A stretch of DNA of 64,000 nt from Bacteroidales bacterium (GTDB taxonomy: Bacteria; Bacteroidota; Bacteroidia; Bacteroidales; Lentimicrobiaceae): positions 1 to 64,000 of the forward strand of contig JADJEQ010000008.1 of assembly GCA_016709025.1 (NCBI GenBank), in the 5' to 3' direction. This document shows, in pieces, positions 25,275 through 34,371 of this stretch (the first letter of the stretch is position 1; each line of letters opens with the position of its first letter). Position numbers and translations under genes: made by a program. The notes under the pieces were generated by a model. The model ran no database searches. It saw only the letters and a list, made by a program, of their open reading frames with translations, and was not told the DNA's origin.

Positions 25275-26321
25275 TTAAAGAAGCCCGAATCTGAAAATGG
25301 TTTCGCTTTCAAACTTTTCACCAGGCTGCAACAAGGTTGAAGGGAAATTGCTGTGATTGGGTGAATCAGGAAAATGCTGGGTTTCAATGGCAACGCCCAT
25401 ATATCTTCCATATGCTGTATCGTTGTGACCTTTCAGTTCAGGAATATAATAACCGGTATAAACATGCACTGCAGGTTGATTGGTCGACACTTCAACCATT
25501 CTGCCTGTGGTTTCTTCAGAAAGGATGGCGGCAATCACCGGTTTCCCATTTACTGTTTCCAATGCAAATCCGGTATCGTATCCATCGGATAATTCAGCAA
25601 TATCCTGCCCAATTGGTTTTCCTTTGCTGAAATCGAAGATGGTTCCACCAGCATCAACCAACTTGCCGGTCGGAATCAGGTTGTTGCTCTCAATCTGTTT
25701 GCTGCTGTTGATGGTGAGCTTATGACTGAAGATGTTGTCATGGCAACCGGTTAAATTAAAATAGGTGTGGTTCGTCAGATTGATAATGGTAGCCCGATCG
25801 GTTTCAGCCGCGTATCTGATATGCAGTTCGTGGTTGTTATTCAGCAGATAGGTAACTTTTACCAGTAGGTTTCCAGGATAGCCTTCCTCGAGATGTGGAC
25901 TCAGGTAGCTGAGCTCTACGCCTGGATTCCCGTTTTCTGATATCAGCTTTCCATCCCATGTGTGCTTGTCAAATCCCCGGATGCCGCCATGAAGCGCATT
26001 CTCCCCATTGTTTACGGCCAGTGCGTATTCTTTGCCATCTATCTGAAATTTGCCTTTGGCTATGCGGTTGGCATAACGACCTGCGATGCAGCCAAAATAC
26101 GGGCAATTGGCTTTATAGAATTCTGAGAAATAGGCATCAGCGGAGTCGAATCCCAATGCAATCTCTGAAAAATCTCCAACCGAGTCCGGTGTTTTTATAG
26201 AAGTTATAGTGGCGCCATAGCTGCTGATCTTTACTTCAATTCCATGGTCATTCCCAATGGTAAAAAGTTCGATTGTTTTGCCATCCGGATCTTTTCCCCA
26301 GATTATTTTGCTTTCAGTCAT
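25275..26321 (-). CDS. galM: Aldose 1-epimerase (galactose mutarotase)
   Basis: The 348-residue length is normal. Typical motifs are GRYANRIAKGKFQIDG, NGENALHGGIRGFDKHTW, the catalytic histidine in NLTNHTYFNLTG and the catalytic glutamate in GVAIETQHFPDSPNH. The enzyme interconverts alpha and beta galactose, feeding galactokinase. There is no signal peptide, so it acts in the cytoplasm. It is transcribed divergently from the GntR regulator and the galK/transporter genes, forming a galactose cluster. Confidence 0.95.
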   Translation of the reverse strand: MTESKIIWGKDPDGKTIELFTIGNDHGIEVKISSYGATITSIKTPDSVGDFSEIALGFDSADAYFSEFYKANCPYFGCIAGRYANRIAKGKFQIDGKEYALAVNNGENALHGGIRGFDKHTWDGKLISENGNPGVELSYLSPHLEEGYPGNLLVKVTYLLNNNHELHIRYAAETDRATIINLTNHTYFNLTGCHDNIFSHKLTINSSKQIESNNLIPTGKLVDAGGTIFDFSKGKPIGQDIAELSDGYDTGFALETVNGKPVIAAILSEETTGRMVEVSTNQPAVHVYTGYYIPELKGHNDTAYGRYMGVAIETQHFPDSPNHSNFPSTLLQPGEKFESETIFRFGLL

Positions 26322-26625
26322 TGCTCGGATTTTTTTTTACAAAGATATGACCTAATCGTTATTTCCTGATCCTGACCATGGGAATTCCTTCCCCGGAATC
26401 ATTCTTGACGGAATATTTATTTTTTTTAACTTCACATTTTTTTTAAACCGGGAGTACTCTTCTGAAAATGCCTGCTTTTAAAATTCAGCATATCGGATCA
26501 GCGGCAATTCGTCTACCGGAAAAGCTGGCAGAAATTTTTCTCTTTTCCGCTGACTTACCATATATTTATTAGGTTTGTATTTGCACTGAGTGAGAAGCGA
26601 TACATGAAATTAAACCAGTTTGATT
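26322..26625. other. Divergent control region of galM and the GntR regulator
   Basis: It contains the galM promoter motif (26340-26347, minus) and, near 26576-26583, a one-mismatch -7 box TGTATTTG for the regulator. No clear palindromic operator was seen. Confidence 0.45.
26340..26347 (-). promoter_or_regulatory. -7 promoter motif for galM
   Basis: The minus strand reads TATCTTTG, a match to TAnnTTTG, 19 bp before the galM ATG. Confidence 0.45.
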
Positions 26626-27624
26626 GTGAACATATTTTTTATTGACGATGCTGCCGGAGTTCCTAAATACCGGCAATTGATCAATTCTTTTTATGCAACG
26701 CTCGATGCCGGAAGGCTGAACCGGGGCGACAGGATTCCTTCACTTACAGAAGTATGTAAAGCTTTCTCCTTGTCGCGCGATACTGTGTTACTGGCGTATA
26801 ATGAATTGAAATCACTTGGAGTTATCCATGCTGTCCCTGGTAAAGGTTATTATGTTGAACGTACTGACCTGAGACCTGAACGGAATGTTTTTCTATTGTT
26901 CGATGAGCTTAATGTCTTCAAAGAAGATATTTACACCTCATTTCTTGAACATCTTGACAAAGAAACACGTGTAGATATTTTTTTTCACCATTTCAATTAT
27001 AAAGTTTATAAAGATCATATAATCAATGCGTCAGGCAAATACAGCGACTATATTCTGATGCCTGCTACTTTCGACAATACCAGCGAAATTACGGCATTTC
27101 TTCCCAAAGAGCGGGTATATATTCTCGACAGGCTTAAACCGGAGTTATCTGCTTACCCATGTATTTACCAGGATTTCAAAGCCGATGTTATTGATGGGCT
27201 CACAGCAGCCTTACCGGCTTTAAAGAAGTATCAGAAACTGATCATGGTGCATCCGGGCGGTAAAGAACCCGAAGAAAGGGTAGAAGGCTTCACTGAGTTT
27301 TGCAAATTGAATGCATTTCATCATGAATTGATCCGGAATACCGATAAATGTTTGATTGACAAGGGTGAGGTCTACCTGGTAGTTTCCGACCGTCACCTGG
27401 TCTATGTCGTAAAAAAAGCTGCGGAAGTTGGCCTTCAACTGGGTAAGGATATCGGCCTGATTTCATTCAACGATACAGTGCTGAAAGAGATTGTTGCAAA
27501 TGGCATAACAACCATTTCAACCGATTTTAAGGCGATGGGCAGGGAACTTGCAGCAATGGTGATGGCCCGGAAAGGGCGCCGGGTACGCAATAAATCAGGG
27601 CTGATCGAACGTAGCACTTTGTAG
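26626..27624 (+). CDS. GntR-family transcriptional regulator of the galactose cluster
   Basis: The likely start is GTG at 26626 (MNIFFIDDAAGVPKYRQL); a TTG two codons earlier is possible and no ATG is in frame. The first 75 residues are a GntR winged helix with GDRIPSLTEVCKAFSLSRDT and VIHAVPGKGYYVERT. Residues about 85-330 form a LacI/periplasmic-binding-type ligand domain ending DIGLISFNDTVLKEIVANGI and TTISTDFKAMGRELAAMV. This GntR-plus-sugar-domain layout is typical in Bacteroidota sugar clusters. It probably senses galactose or a related sugar and controls galK, the transporter and galM. Confidence 0.88.
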   Translation: MNIFFIDDAAGVPKYRQLINSFYATLDAGRLNRGDRIPSLTEVCKAFSLSRDTVLLAYNELKSLGVIHAVPGKGYYVERTDLRPERNVFLLFDELNVFKEDIYTSFLEHLDKETRVDIFFHHFNYKVYKDHIINASGKYSDYILMPATFDNTSEITAFLPKERVYILDRLKPELSAYPCIYQDFKADVIDGLTAALPALKKYQKLIMVHPGGKEPEERVEGFTEFCKLNAFHHELIRNTDKCLIDKGEVYLVVSDRHLVYVVKKAAEVGLQLGKDIGLISFNDTVLKEIVANGITTISTDFKAMGRELAAMVMARKGRRVRNKSGLIERSTL

Positions 27625-27705
27625 TTCAACTGTCAGTGGAAAATTATTCCTGATAAAAAGTCGTGTGAGAATTTGGTTTTTATGTAAATCTTTTAATTAT
27701 TGGTT

Positions 27706-27713
27706 TATATTTG
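27706..27713 (+). promoter_or_regulatory. -7 promoter motif for galK
   Basis: TATATTTG matches TAnnTTTG, 44 bp before the galK ATG at 27757. An in-frame TTG upstream overlaps the promoter and is not the start. Confidence 0.5.
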
Positions 27714-27714
27714 C

Positions 27715-27734
27715 ACCTACCAGTACCTACCAGT
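27715..27734 (+). promoter_or_regulatory. Perfect 10-bp tandem direct repeat at the galK start site (candidate operator)
   Basis: ACCTACCAGT occurs twice in direct succession immediately after the -7 box, across the expected transcription start. That position would suit a repressor. GntR sites are usually palindromic, so this is only a candidate. Confidence 0.35.
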
Positions 27735-27756
27735 TGATAACCTAAAACCTTGCAAT

Positions 27757-28917
<1,161 letters not shown>

Positions 28918-28989
28918 TCACCACTTGGAAAGGGAAATCCCTGCAATATTTTTAAAAAATTTACTCAGCTTGCCAAAAATCTGAAAAGT

Positions 28990-30216
28990 ATGACAAAAAC
29001 TAAAGAGAACAACTTTCTGTTTCCGCTGATTGTAATGGCTGTGTTGTTTTTCCTGCTCGGTTTTATTACCACCATGAACAATTCATTGATTGAATACCTG
29101 AGCAAGGCATTCACACTCAATGAGGTTGAAAAACAGCTGATTAATACATTTTTCTATGGTGCATACGTGCTTTCGGTGCCTGTGGGATTCCTGATCAACC
29201 GGATAGGCTATAAAAAAGGTGTACTGGCAGGACTGGCCCTGGTTGTTGCCGGCTTCTTCCTTTGCATACCGGCTGTTTCAATGGGTTATTATGGCTTTCT
29301 GAGTGCAGTTTCGGTATTCGCCATCGGAATTGTAATACTCCAGGTGGCTGCCAATCCATACGTGAATGCACTCGGCTCACCGGAAACCGCTGCCAGCAGG
29401 CTTACGCTGACCAATGCCCTGAACTCGGTTGCAACGGTAATCGCACCGATTTTCGTTTCAATGATCATTGTTTCGGCCGATTCCGGCAGTGGCAGCCTCG
29501 ATCCGAAAGCGGTACAGACGCCTTTTGCCGGGATAGGCATCGTAACGCTACTGATATTAGGTGTGATGTTTTTTCTTAAACTCCCCGAAATCAATACGGT
29601 TGATGAAGACGGTAGCAATGCCGGTACGGTAAAGTATAAAAGCAGTGCATTCAAATACACACACATGTGGCTGGGATCGCTTGCTATTTTCTTTTACATG
29701 GGCATCGAAATCGGGATTCCCAGCTTTTTCGCTGATTATTCCAGTCAGTTGGGTTTCTCGTTTGATTCGGTAGCCAAAACCGATTTACTTAAATATTACT
29801 GGGGCGGATTAATGGTTGGAAGGGTTCTTGGAATCTTTATTCTCCGCAAATATACCGCCAGCAGGATATTGAGCCTGAGTGCTGCCGGAGGTGCTGTATT
29901 TATTGCTGCTTCATTGCTGATAGGCGGTGGCGATATGAAAAACATTGCCCTCACTTTATTCCTTGGTTCGGGTTTGTTCCACTCCATTATGTGGCCGACC
30001 ATCTTTAACCTGTCACTGGAAGATCTTGGTCCACATGCAAAAGTTGGTTCTGGTGTAATCGCGACTTCTGTAATCGGAGCTGCTCTTTTACCCCCGATGA
30101 TGGGTGTAATTCAGCGGAGTTTTGTCACCAGCGGATTGATACTGGCAATCTCATGCCTGTTTATCTATTATGCTTACCTGATTTATTTCGCAACAAAAGG
30201 ATCGAAAATCAGGTAA
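28990..30216 (+). CDS. Sugar:proton symporter, FucP/GluP-type MFS transporter
   Basis: The 408-residue protein has twelve predicted helices. Family signatures are FFLLGFITTMNNSLIEYLSK in helix 1, FFYGAYVLSVPVGFLINRIG, LQVAANPYVNALGSPETAAS and HSIMWPTIFNLSLEDLG. The glucose/galactose branch of FucP transporters has these motifs. With galM, galK and the GntR regulator beside it, galactose is the likely substrate. A strong terminator follows. Confidence 0.93.
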   Translation: MTKTKENNFLFPLIVMAVLFFLLGFITTMNNSLIEYLSKAFTLNEVEKQLINTFFYGAYVLSVPVGFLINRIGYKKGVLAGLALVVAGFFLCIPAVSMGYYGFLSAVSVFAIGIVILQVAANPYVNALGSPETAASRLTLTNALNSVATVIAPIFVSMIIVSADSGSGSLDPKAVQTPFAGIGIVTLLILGVMFFLKLPEINTVDEDGSNAGTVKYKSSAFKYTHMWLGSLAIFFYMGIEIGIPSFFADYSSQLGFSFDSVAKTDLLKYYWGGLMVGRVLGIFILRKYTASRILSLSAAGGAVFIAASLLIGGGDMKNIALTLFLGSGLFHSIMWPTIFNLSLEDLGPHAKVGSGVIATSVIGAALLPPMMGVIQRSFVTSGLILAISCLFIYYAYLIYFATKGSKIR

Positions 30217-30245
30217 TTGATTATTTAACTGAGCTTAATTGCCCG

Positions 30246-30305
30246 AATCCGGCAACCCCGATAAATAGCCAAACCGGCTTTTATCAGCGGATTGCCGGAT
30301 TTTTT
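30246..30305 (+). terminator. Rho-independent terminator of the galactose transcript
   Basis: AATCCGGCAA (30246-30255) pairs with TTGCCGGATT (30292-30301), followed by a run of T. An inner stem GATAAATAGCC/GGCTTTTATC extends the hairpin. Confidence 0.8.
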
Positions 30306-30349
30306 GATTTTATCTGGATTCCACATTCTACATTCGTCATTCGTCATTT

Positions 30350-30373
30350 GTCACCCTGAGCGAAGTCGAAGGG
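30350..30373 (+). repeat. CCCTGAGCG-type dispersed repeat, copy 2
   Basis: GTCACCCTGAGCGAAGTCGA then AGGG, flanked by CGTCATTCGTCATT words. The near-identical copy 3 is about 95 bp further on. Confidence 0.8.
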
Positions 30374-30468
30374 CGTCGTTCGTCATTCAAAAAGACAATA
30401 GCATTTGGCAATAGGCAGTTGGTAAAAGAATGCAATTTCTTTCATTCTTCCTTCTTCCTTCTTCATTT

Positions 30469-30492
30469 GTCACCCTGAGCGAAGTCGAAGGG
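30469..30492 (+). repeat. CCCTGAGCG-type dispersed repeat, copy 3
   Basis: Identical to copy 2 over 24 bases and also followed by GTC and CGTCATTC words. It lies against the 3' end of the convergent glycosyltransferase gene, overlapping its last codon region. Confidence 0.8.
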
Positions 30493-30494
30493 CG

Positions 30495-32234
30495 TCATTC
30501 GTCATTCGTATCCGTTGTTTCGGACTCACCAACCGGACCCGTCGCCGATCCGGCATTCCCGAAATCCGGCATTATCCTTTTGAGACAGTACTTGTTAATT
30601 GCATCCCCTGCCGGCCTGAAATTCAGCTTAAGTGCGATGCTCCAGTCTTCGCAGGCCTCTTCCGGTTTACCAGTCTGGTAAATCGCTACACCCCGGTTAT
30701 AATAGGCTTCAGCATAATCGGGTTTTATTCTGATTGCATCGTTAAAGTCATTCACAGCACCTCCGAAGTCTCCGGTTTTGCCTTTCAGGATGCCCCTGTT
30801 GTTCAGCGCCAACAGGTAGTTGTTATTCCTGCTGAGCGAAAGATTGTAGTACTTCATGGCTTCGGCCCCGTTGTTGGCTGCATCGTAATAATTGGCAAGG
30901 TAAAAATAGCCATGGGCCATATCGGCATCGGAACGTTTCTTTTCTATAACATCTGTCAAAAGGGTAGGGGTATCTTTCCAGGTTCTGCTGCGTTTGGCAG
31001 TTGCCCAACCGAGCATTAGAACAACAAGCCCTGCCGCAAAAATCAACATCCTGAAATTTGTCTTGTCAAGGGTTGAGCGCGACTCGAAAAGATTGGTGAG
31101 TATGCGGGCGGGTATTATAAAAAGACCGATATAGGGAAGATAGGTATACCGGTCGGCAGTAATAAAGACGCGTGACCAGAAAAGTGGCAGTACCATGGAA
31201 ATGCATAGCAAAAAGAACAAGCCTCCAAAGATATATTCCCTGTGGTTTTTCCCTGAGAACCAGATGCCTGCAACTACCAGAACCGGCACAATCGCCGATG
31301 TATAAACATAATTAGGAAGGGTTCCGTTTACCATTTCAGGGAAAGCATAAATGGCTGAAAGATTGATGGGGATAATCATTTTAATGACATAAAATGACAG
31401 ACCATAAATGATCAGGAATATCCGTTGTAAGGGAGAGAAGTCCTGCTCCAGAACGGTAAGGTGCCCGAACGAACCGGCGGCCCGGATGGCAACCATCCCG
31501 AAAATGACCGACAGAACTATAAACGGAAGTTTTTCAGTAATTAACCGCAGACTGTATCTTCGGTTTTTTAAATAGTCCATCAGAAACAGGATCAATGGAA
31601 AAGTAGCCGCCATTGATTTGGAAAAAAGTGAAAGAAGGGCAAAAGACAGGGCAATCAGATAGTGTCTGGTTTTGTATCCTTCATCAAGGTATTTGTCCCA
31701 TGCGAGAAGTCCCGACAGAAAAAAGAGAGAATAAAGCCCTGAACTCCTGGTTGAAATCCAGGCAACCGCTTCCACGTGCATCGGATGAATGGCGAAAAGG
31801 AGTGCGACAATGGCTGCCGGGAAATAGCCCTTCATCCATCTCTTCAGCAGTTGATATACCAATAGAGTGTTTAGCAGATGGATCAACAGGTTGGTGAGAA
31901 TATATGGCCAGGCCGTATCACCGGAAATTCTGTAGTTAACCGCAAAACTCAACACTGCCAGTGGCTGATACATTCCCAGGTGAAAGTTGCTGAAGATCAG
32001 AGAAGTATTTATAGGTCCTTCGCCACTTACCGATGGATCAGCCAGATATTCGCCATCGTCCCAGCCAACCAGAAAGTCATTTTTCAGGGTTCCGGCATAC
32101 ATCAGAAAGGTGAATAGCAGTATTGCCGAAATCAGAAATTTCTCCGGGCTGATAATGAATTTGCCCGGAAGTGTGATTTTTGATGTTTCCCGTTTACTGA
32201 ATCCGGGTTTTATTGTTTTTTCCGGTTTGGCCAT
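30495..32234 (-). CDS. TMTC-like membrane glycosyltransferase with C-terminal TPRs
   Basis: The 579-residue protein has an N-terminal cytoplasmic lead, a first helix (KFLISAILLFTFLMYAGTLK) and then the outer loop NDFLVGWDDGEYLADP, whose paired Asp fits a GT-C/PMT-type active site. About ten further helices follow to residue 400. The last about 130 residues are three TPR motifs (for example AEAYYNRGVAIYQTGKPEEA). GT-C membrane domain plus TPR tail is the layout of eukaryotic TMTC O-mannosyltransferases and their bacterial relatives. It probably transfers a sugar from a lipid carrier to exported protein, which is inference. It is monocistronic, with a -7 motif upstream. Confidence 0.8.
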   Translation of the reverse strand: MAKPEKTIKPGFSKRETSKITLPGKFIISPEKFLISAILLFTFLMYAGTLKNDFLVGWDDGEYLADPSVSGEGPINTSLIFSNFHLGMYQPLAVLSFAVNYRISGDTAWPYILTNLLIHLLNTLLVYQLLKRWMKGYFPAAIVALLFAIHPMHVEAVAWISTRSSGLYSLFFLSGLLAWDKYLDEGYKTRHYLIALSFALLSLFSKSMAATFPLILFLMDYLKNRRYSLRLITEKLPFIVLSVIFGMVAIRAAGSFGHLTVLEQDFSPLQRIFLIIYGLSFYVIKMIIPINLSAIYAFPEMVNGTLPNYVYTSAIVPVLVVAGIWFSGKNHREYIFGGLFFLLCISMVLPLFWSRVFITADRYTYLPYIGLFIIPARILTNLFESRSTLDKTNFRMLIFAAGLVVLMLGWATAKRSRTWKDTPTLLTDVIEKKRSDADMAHGYFYLANYYDAANNGAEAMKYYNLSLSRNNNYLLALNNRGILKGKTGDFGGAVNDFNDAIRIKPDYAEAYYNRGVAIYQTGKPEEACEDWSIALKLNFRPAGDAINKYCLKRIMPDFGNAGSATGPVGESETTDTNDE

Positions 32235-32265
32235 GTTTATAGAGAGAAAAGGTAAAACAGTGGTG

Positions 32266-32273
32266 CAAAGGTA
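32266..32273 (-). promoter_or_regulatory. -7 promoter motif for the TMTC-like gene
   Basis: The minus strand reads TACCTTTG, a match to TAnnTTTG, 32 bp before the start codon. Confidence 0.4.
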
Positions 32274-32400
32274 TAAGATATAATTTGTTCAGATGCCCGG
32301 GATTTCCGGATTCATGACTGCTAACAGGATGAGATTTCGTGTCATTCCGATTATCAGCTAATTATTTGTGGTTTTATTATCCCTGCACCGTTTCAATTAG

Positions 32401-32408
32401 TAAATTTG
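32401..32408 (+). promoter_or_regulatory. -7 promoter motif for the GldN-like lipoprotein gene
   Basis: TAAATTTG matches TAnnTTTG, 52 bp before the ATG. Confidence 0.4.
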
Positions 32409-32459
32409 ATGCAGATTTGATCAATTAACCACATTTAAACCTAATTAGATAAATACCTT

Positions 32460-33008
32460 ATGAAAAATTTATCATTGTTTATTTTTTCGGTTTTATCCAT
32501 TTTGCTGATTACCGCCTGCGGCAATAAAAAAGGGGATCTTCTGACGGAAAGGATACAATATGATGTCACCATCAAAACCCCTGAAGTAGATCTGGAGTGG
32601 TGGGTTCAGAACCTGGAAGGACCTAAACGTGAAAAATTGGTTCAGTCAATTATAAATACAGCGAACGCCGGCAAGCTGAAAATTTTCGATGTTATGACGA
32701 ATAAGCAGATGACGGTTGCTGAACTTAAGGACCGGAGTGTCAGGACAGAACTACTAACTTTACAGCGGTCATATGCCCCCTATGAAAACTACGACACCCT
32801 TGTGAAACGGGAACTGCAACTGTCTGATATCACGAGACTCCGGTTTCTCGAAGAGTGGTACCTGAACGAAGGCAATGGTTTTATAACTAAAAAGGTTATT
32901 GCAATCTGTCCCCTGGTTGAAAGTTACACCGAATCAGGTGAGTTGAGGGGCTACAATCCGCTTTTCTGGCTTTCGTTTGAAAAGAAGTTTCCGCTGGAAG
33001 CCAAGTAG
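32460..33008 (+). CDS. Lipoprotein with a GldN/PorN-like C-terminal block
   Basis: The 182-residue protein has a lipoprotein signal with LITAC (Cys20). The mature part ends in a block FLEEWYLNEGNGFITKKVIA and ICPL, followed by PLFWLSF. This layout resembles the end of GldN/PorN, components of the type IX secretion/gliding complex, where a similar W-F/Y ... ICP ... LFW pattern is found. The remainder is too short and too different to call it GldN. It stands alone with its own promoter motif, upstream of a long repeat region. The resemblance is suggestive only. Confidence 0.6.
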   Translation: MKNLSLFIFSVLSILLITACGNKKGDLLTERIQYDVTIKTPEVDLEWWVQNLEGPKREKLVQSIINTANAGKLKIFDVMTNKQMTVAELKDRSVRTELLTLQRSYAPYENYDTLVKRELQLSDITRLRFLEEWYLNEGNGFITKKVIAICPLVESYTESGELRGYNPLFWLSFEKKFPLEAK

Positions 33009-33231
33009 TTACCTAAGCCATAGTCATGTGAATTAATTTCCTTCTTCGATTAAAAAGACAAGGGGACAAGGGGAGCGGGAGACAAGGGGAAAAGTGGGAA
33101 TTTCTAATAGGTAACTCTTCGTAGAGTATTGATAAACAGAATCATAGAAATGACAGTTTTGATCGCGACGTTGGCAATGGAAAATTTCATGAGTCATTTT
33201 AAATGTGGTGGTTGAAGTATTGGCTTTCAAA

Positions 33232-33262
33232 ACAAGAGATTTCTCCCTTCGGTCGAAATGAC
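33232..33262 (-). repeat. GTCATTTCGACCGAAGGGAG-type dispersed repeat
   Basis: On the minus strand it reads GTCATTTCGACCGAAGGGAG followed by AAATCTCTTGT. The sequence is very similar to an intergenic repeat widespread in Bacteroidota. A divergent relative lies at 33378-33406 on the plus strand. Confidence 0.65.
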
Positions 33263-33377
33263 GCATTTCTTTGGTGAATTGATGGTGGGGTTGAGCCTGA
33301 AACGGTTTTGAGAAGGTAATTTGATGAGTTCGTTTCAGGCTCACCCCACTCCCACTCCCGATCAATTTCTTACAGTC

Positions 33378-33406
33378 GTCATTCCGACCGCATGGAGGAA
33401 TCTGCC
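33378..33406 (+). repeat. GTCATTCCGACC-type dispersed repeat
   Basis: GTCATTCCGACCGCATGGAG followed by GAATCTGCC; related in layout to the inverted element at 33232-33262. Confidence 0.6.
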
Positions 33407-33636
33407 AATCATAGTTTCAGTGCGCGTTTAAACAACAAGTTATTCTTCTTCGGGCTTGAAGAATTATTGAGGGACTAATTTCTAATATCCAATTTCCAAT
33501 ATCCGGTATTCAAAGACCAATTTCCATTATTCTTCAGTGGGATTGCAGAAACATTCGTAATATTTGACGATTACATTTTCAAAACACCCAGCCCTCACGC
33601 TAAATTCAAATGTTTTTAGGCATTGGAAATTAGAAA

Positions 33637-33679
33637 CCTGCCAGCCCTCCTTAGGCGGGTAAACCGGCAGGCTGGTTGG
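33637..33679 (-). repeat. 43-bp dispersed element, copy 2
   Basis: CCTGCCAGCCCTCCTTAGGC continues to ACCGGCAGGCTGG. The reverse complement resembles 12778-12820. Self-complementary ends (CCAGCC and GGCTGG) can form a hairpin. Confidence 0.6.
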
Positions 33680-34344
33680 AAATTCTTTCAAGCTCCATGC
33701 CGATGCCCATTGCTCTTCGTCTCTTCGTCTCCCTGTCTCTTCTCTCATCCCCATCTTTTCCTCGTCTCCTTGTCCCCGTCTCCCCGTCCCTAGCCTTCAG
33801 CTGGGAGAGGGGCTAAAGGACGGGGGATTTCCAAAATAAATTAAATTACCATGCCCCATGCTCCATGCTCCATGCCCCCGCTCGCTCTCTCGGTCTCTGT
33901 CTCTAAGTCCTCGTCTTCTTCCCCTTGTCCCCATCTCCCCTTGTCTCCTTGTCTGCCGCTTCAAAGACGCAAATTTCCCGGTTAGCCCTGTGCCCTGTGC
34001 CCTGTGCTGAAGGTGGGACGAGGGACGCTAAAAAGGGACGAGGGACGAAACATTAGACATTAGAAATTAGACATTAGAAATTCTACCATGCCCCATGCCC
34101 CATGCTCCATGCCCCTTGCCCATCGCTCTTAGTCTCTTAGTCTCTAAGTCTCTAAGTCTCTAAGTCCCTCAGTCTTCTTCCCCTTGTCCCCATCTCCCCT
34201 TGTCTCCTTGTCTGCCGCTTCAAGAAGAGAAATTCTACCATGCCCCATGCCCCTGCTAGCCCTGCCCTGGTCTCTAGTCTCTAGTCTCTGCGCTCTCCCT
34301 TGTCCCCTCTCCCTGCGCCCTGCGCCCTGTGCCATTTATTTACC

Positions 34345-34352
34345 TACTTTTG
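34345..34352 (+). promoter_or_regulatory. -7 promoter motif for the M16 peptidase gene
   Basis: TACTTTTG matches TAnnTTTG, 20 bp before the ATG, just after the last CCCTGCG-type words of the repeat region. Confidence 0.45.
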
Positions 34353-34371
34353 CAATCCCCAATAACCCTGC

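Larger units (their letters stand above)
33009..34371. other. 1.36-kb gene-free region of dispersed and short-period repeats
   Basis: No ORF here has coding character. Contents in order: GTCATTTCGACC-type element in minus orientation (33232-33262); a related GTCATTCCGACC element (33378-33406); TTCTAATATCCAATTTCC words (about 33478-33510); a 43-bp element (33637-33679); CTCTTCGT words (about 33713-33735); CCATGCTC/CCATGCCC words (about 33850-33880, 34086-34115); CCCTGTG words (33990-34010); GGGACGA words (34014-34046); ACATTAGA words (34050-34082); and TCTAAGTC words (34130-34165). All arrays have 7- or 8-bp periods. Confidence 0.75.

Noticed and set aside
33033..33365. A 110-codon minus-strand ORF in the repeat region
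   Set aside because: It spans a dispersed repeat and has no recognisable feature; coding is unlikely.
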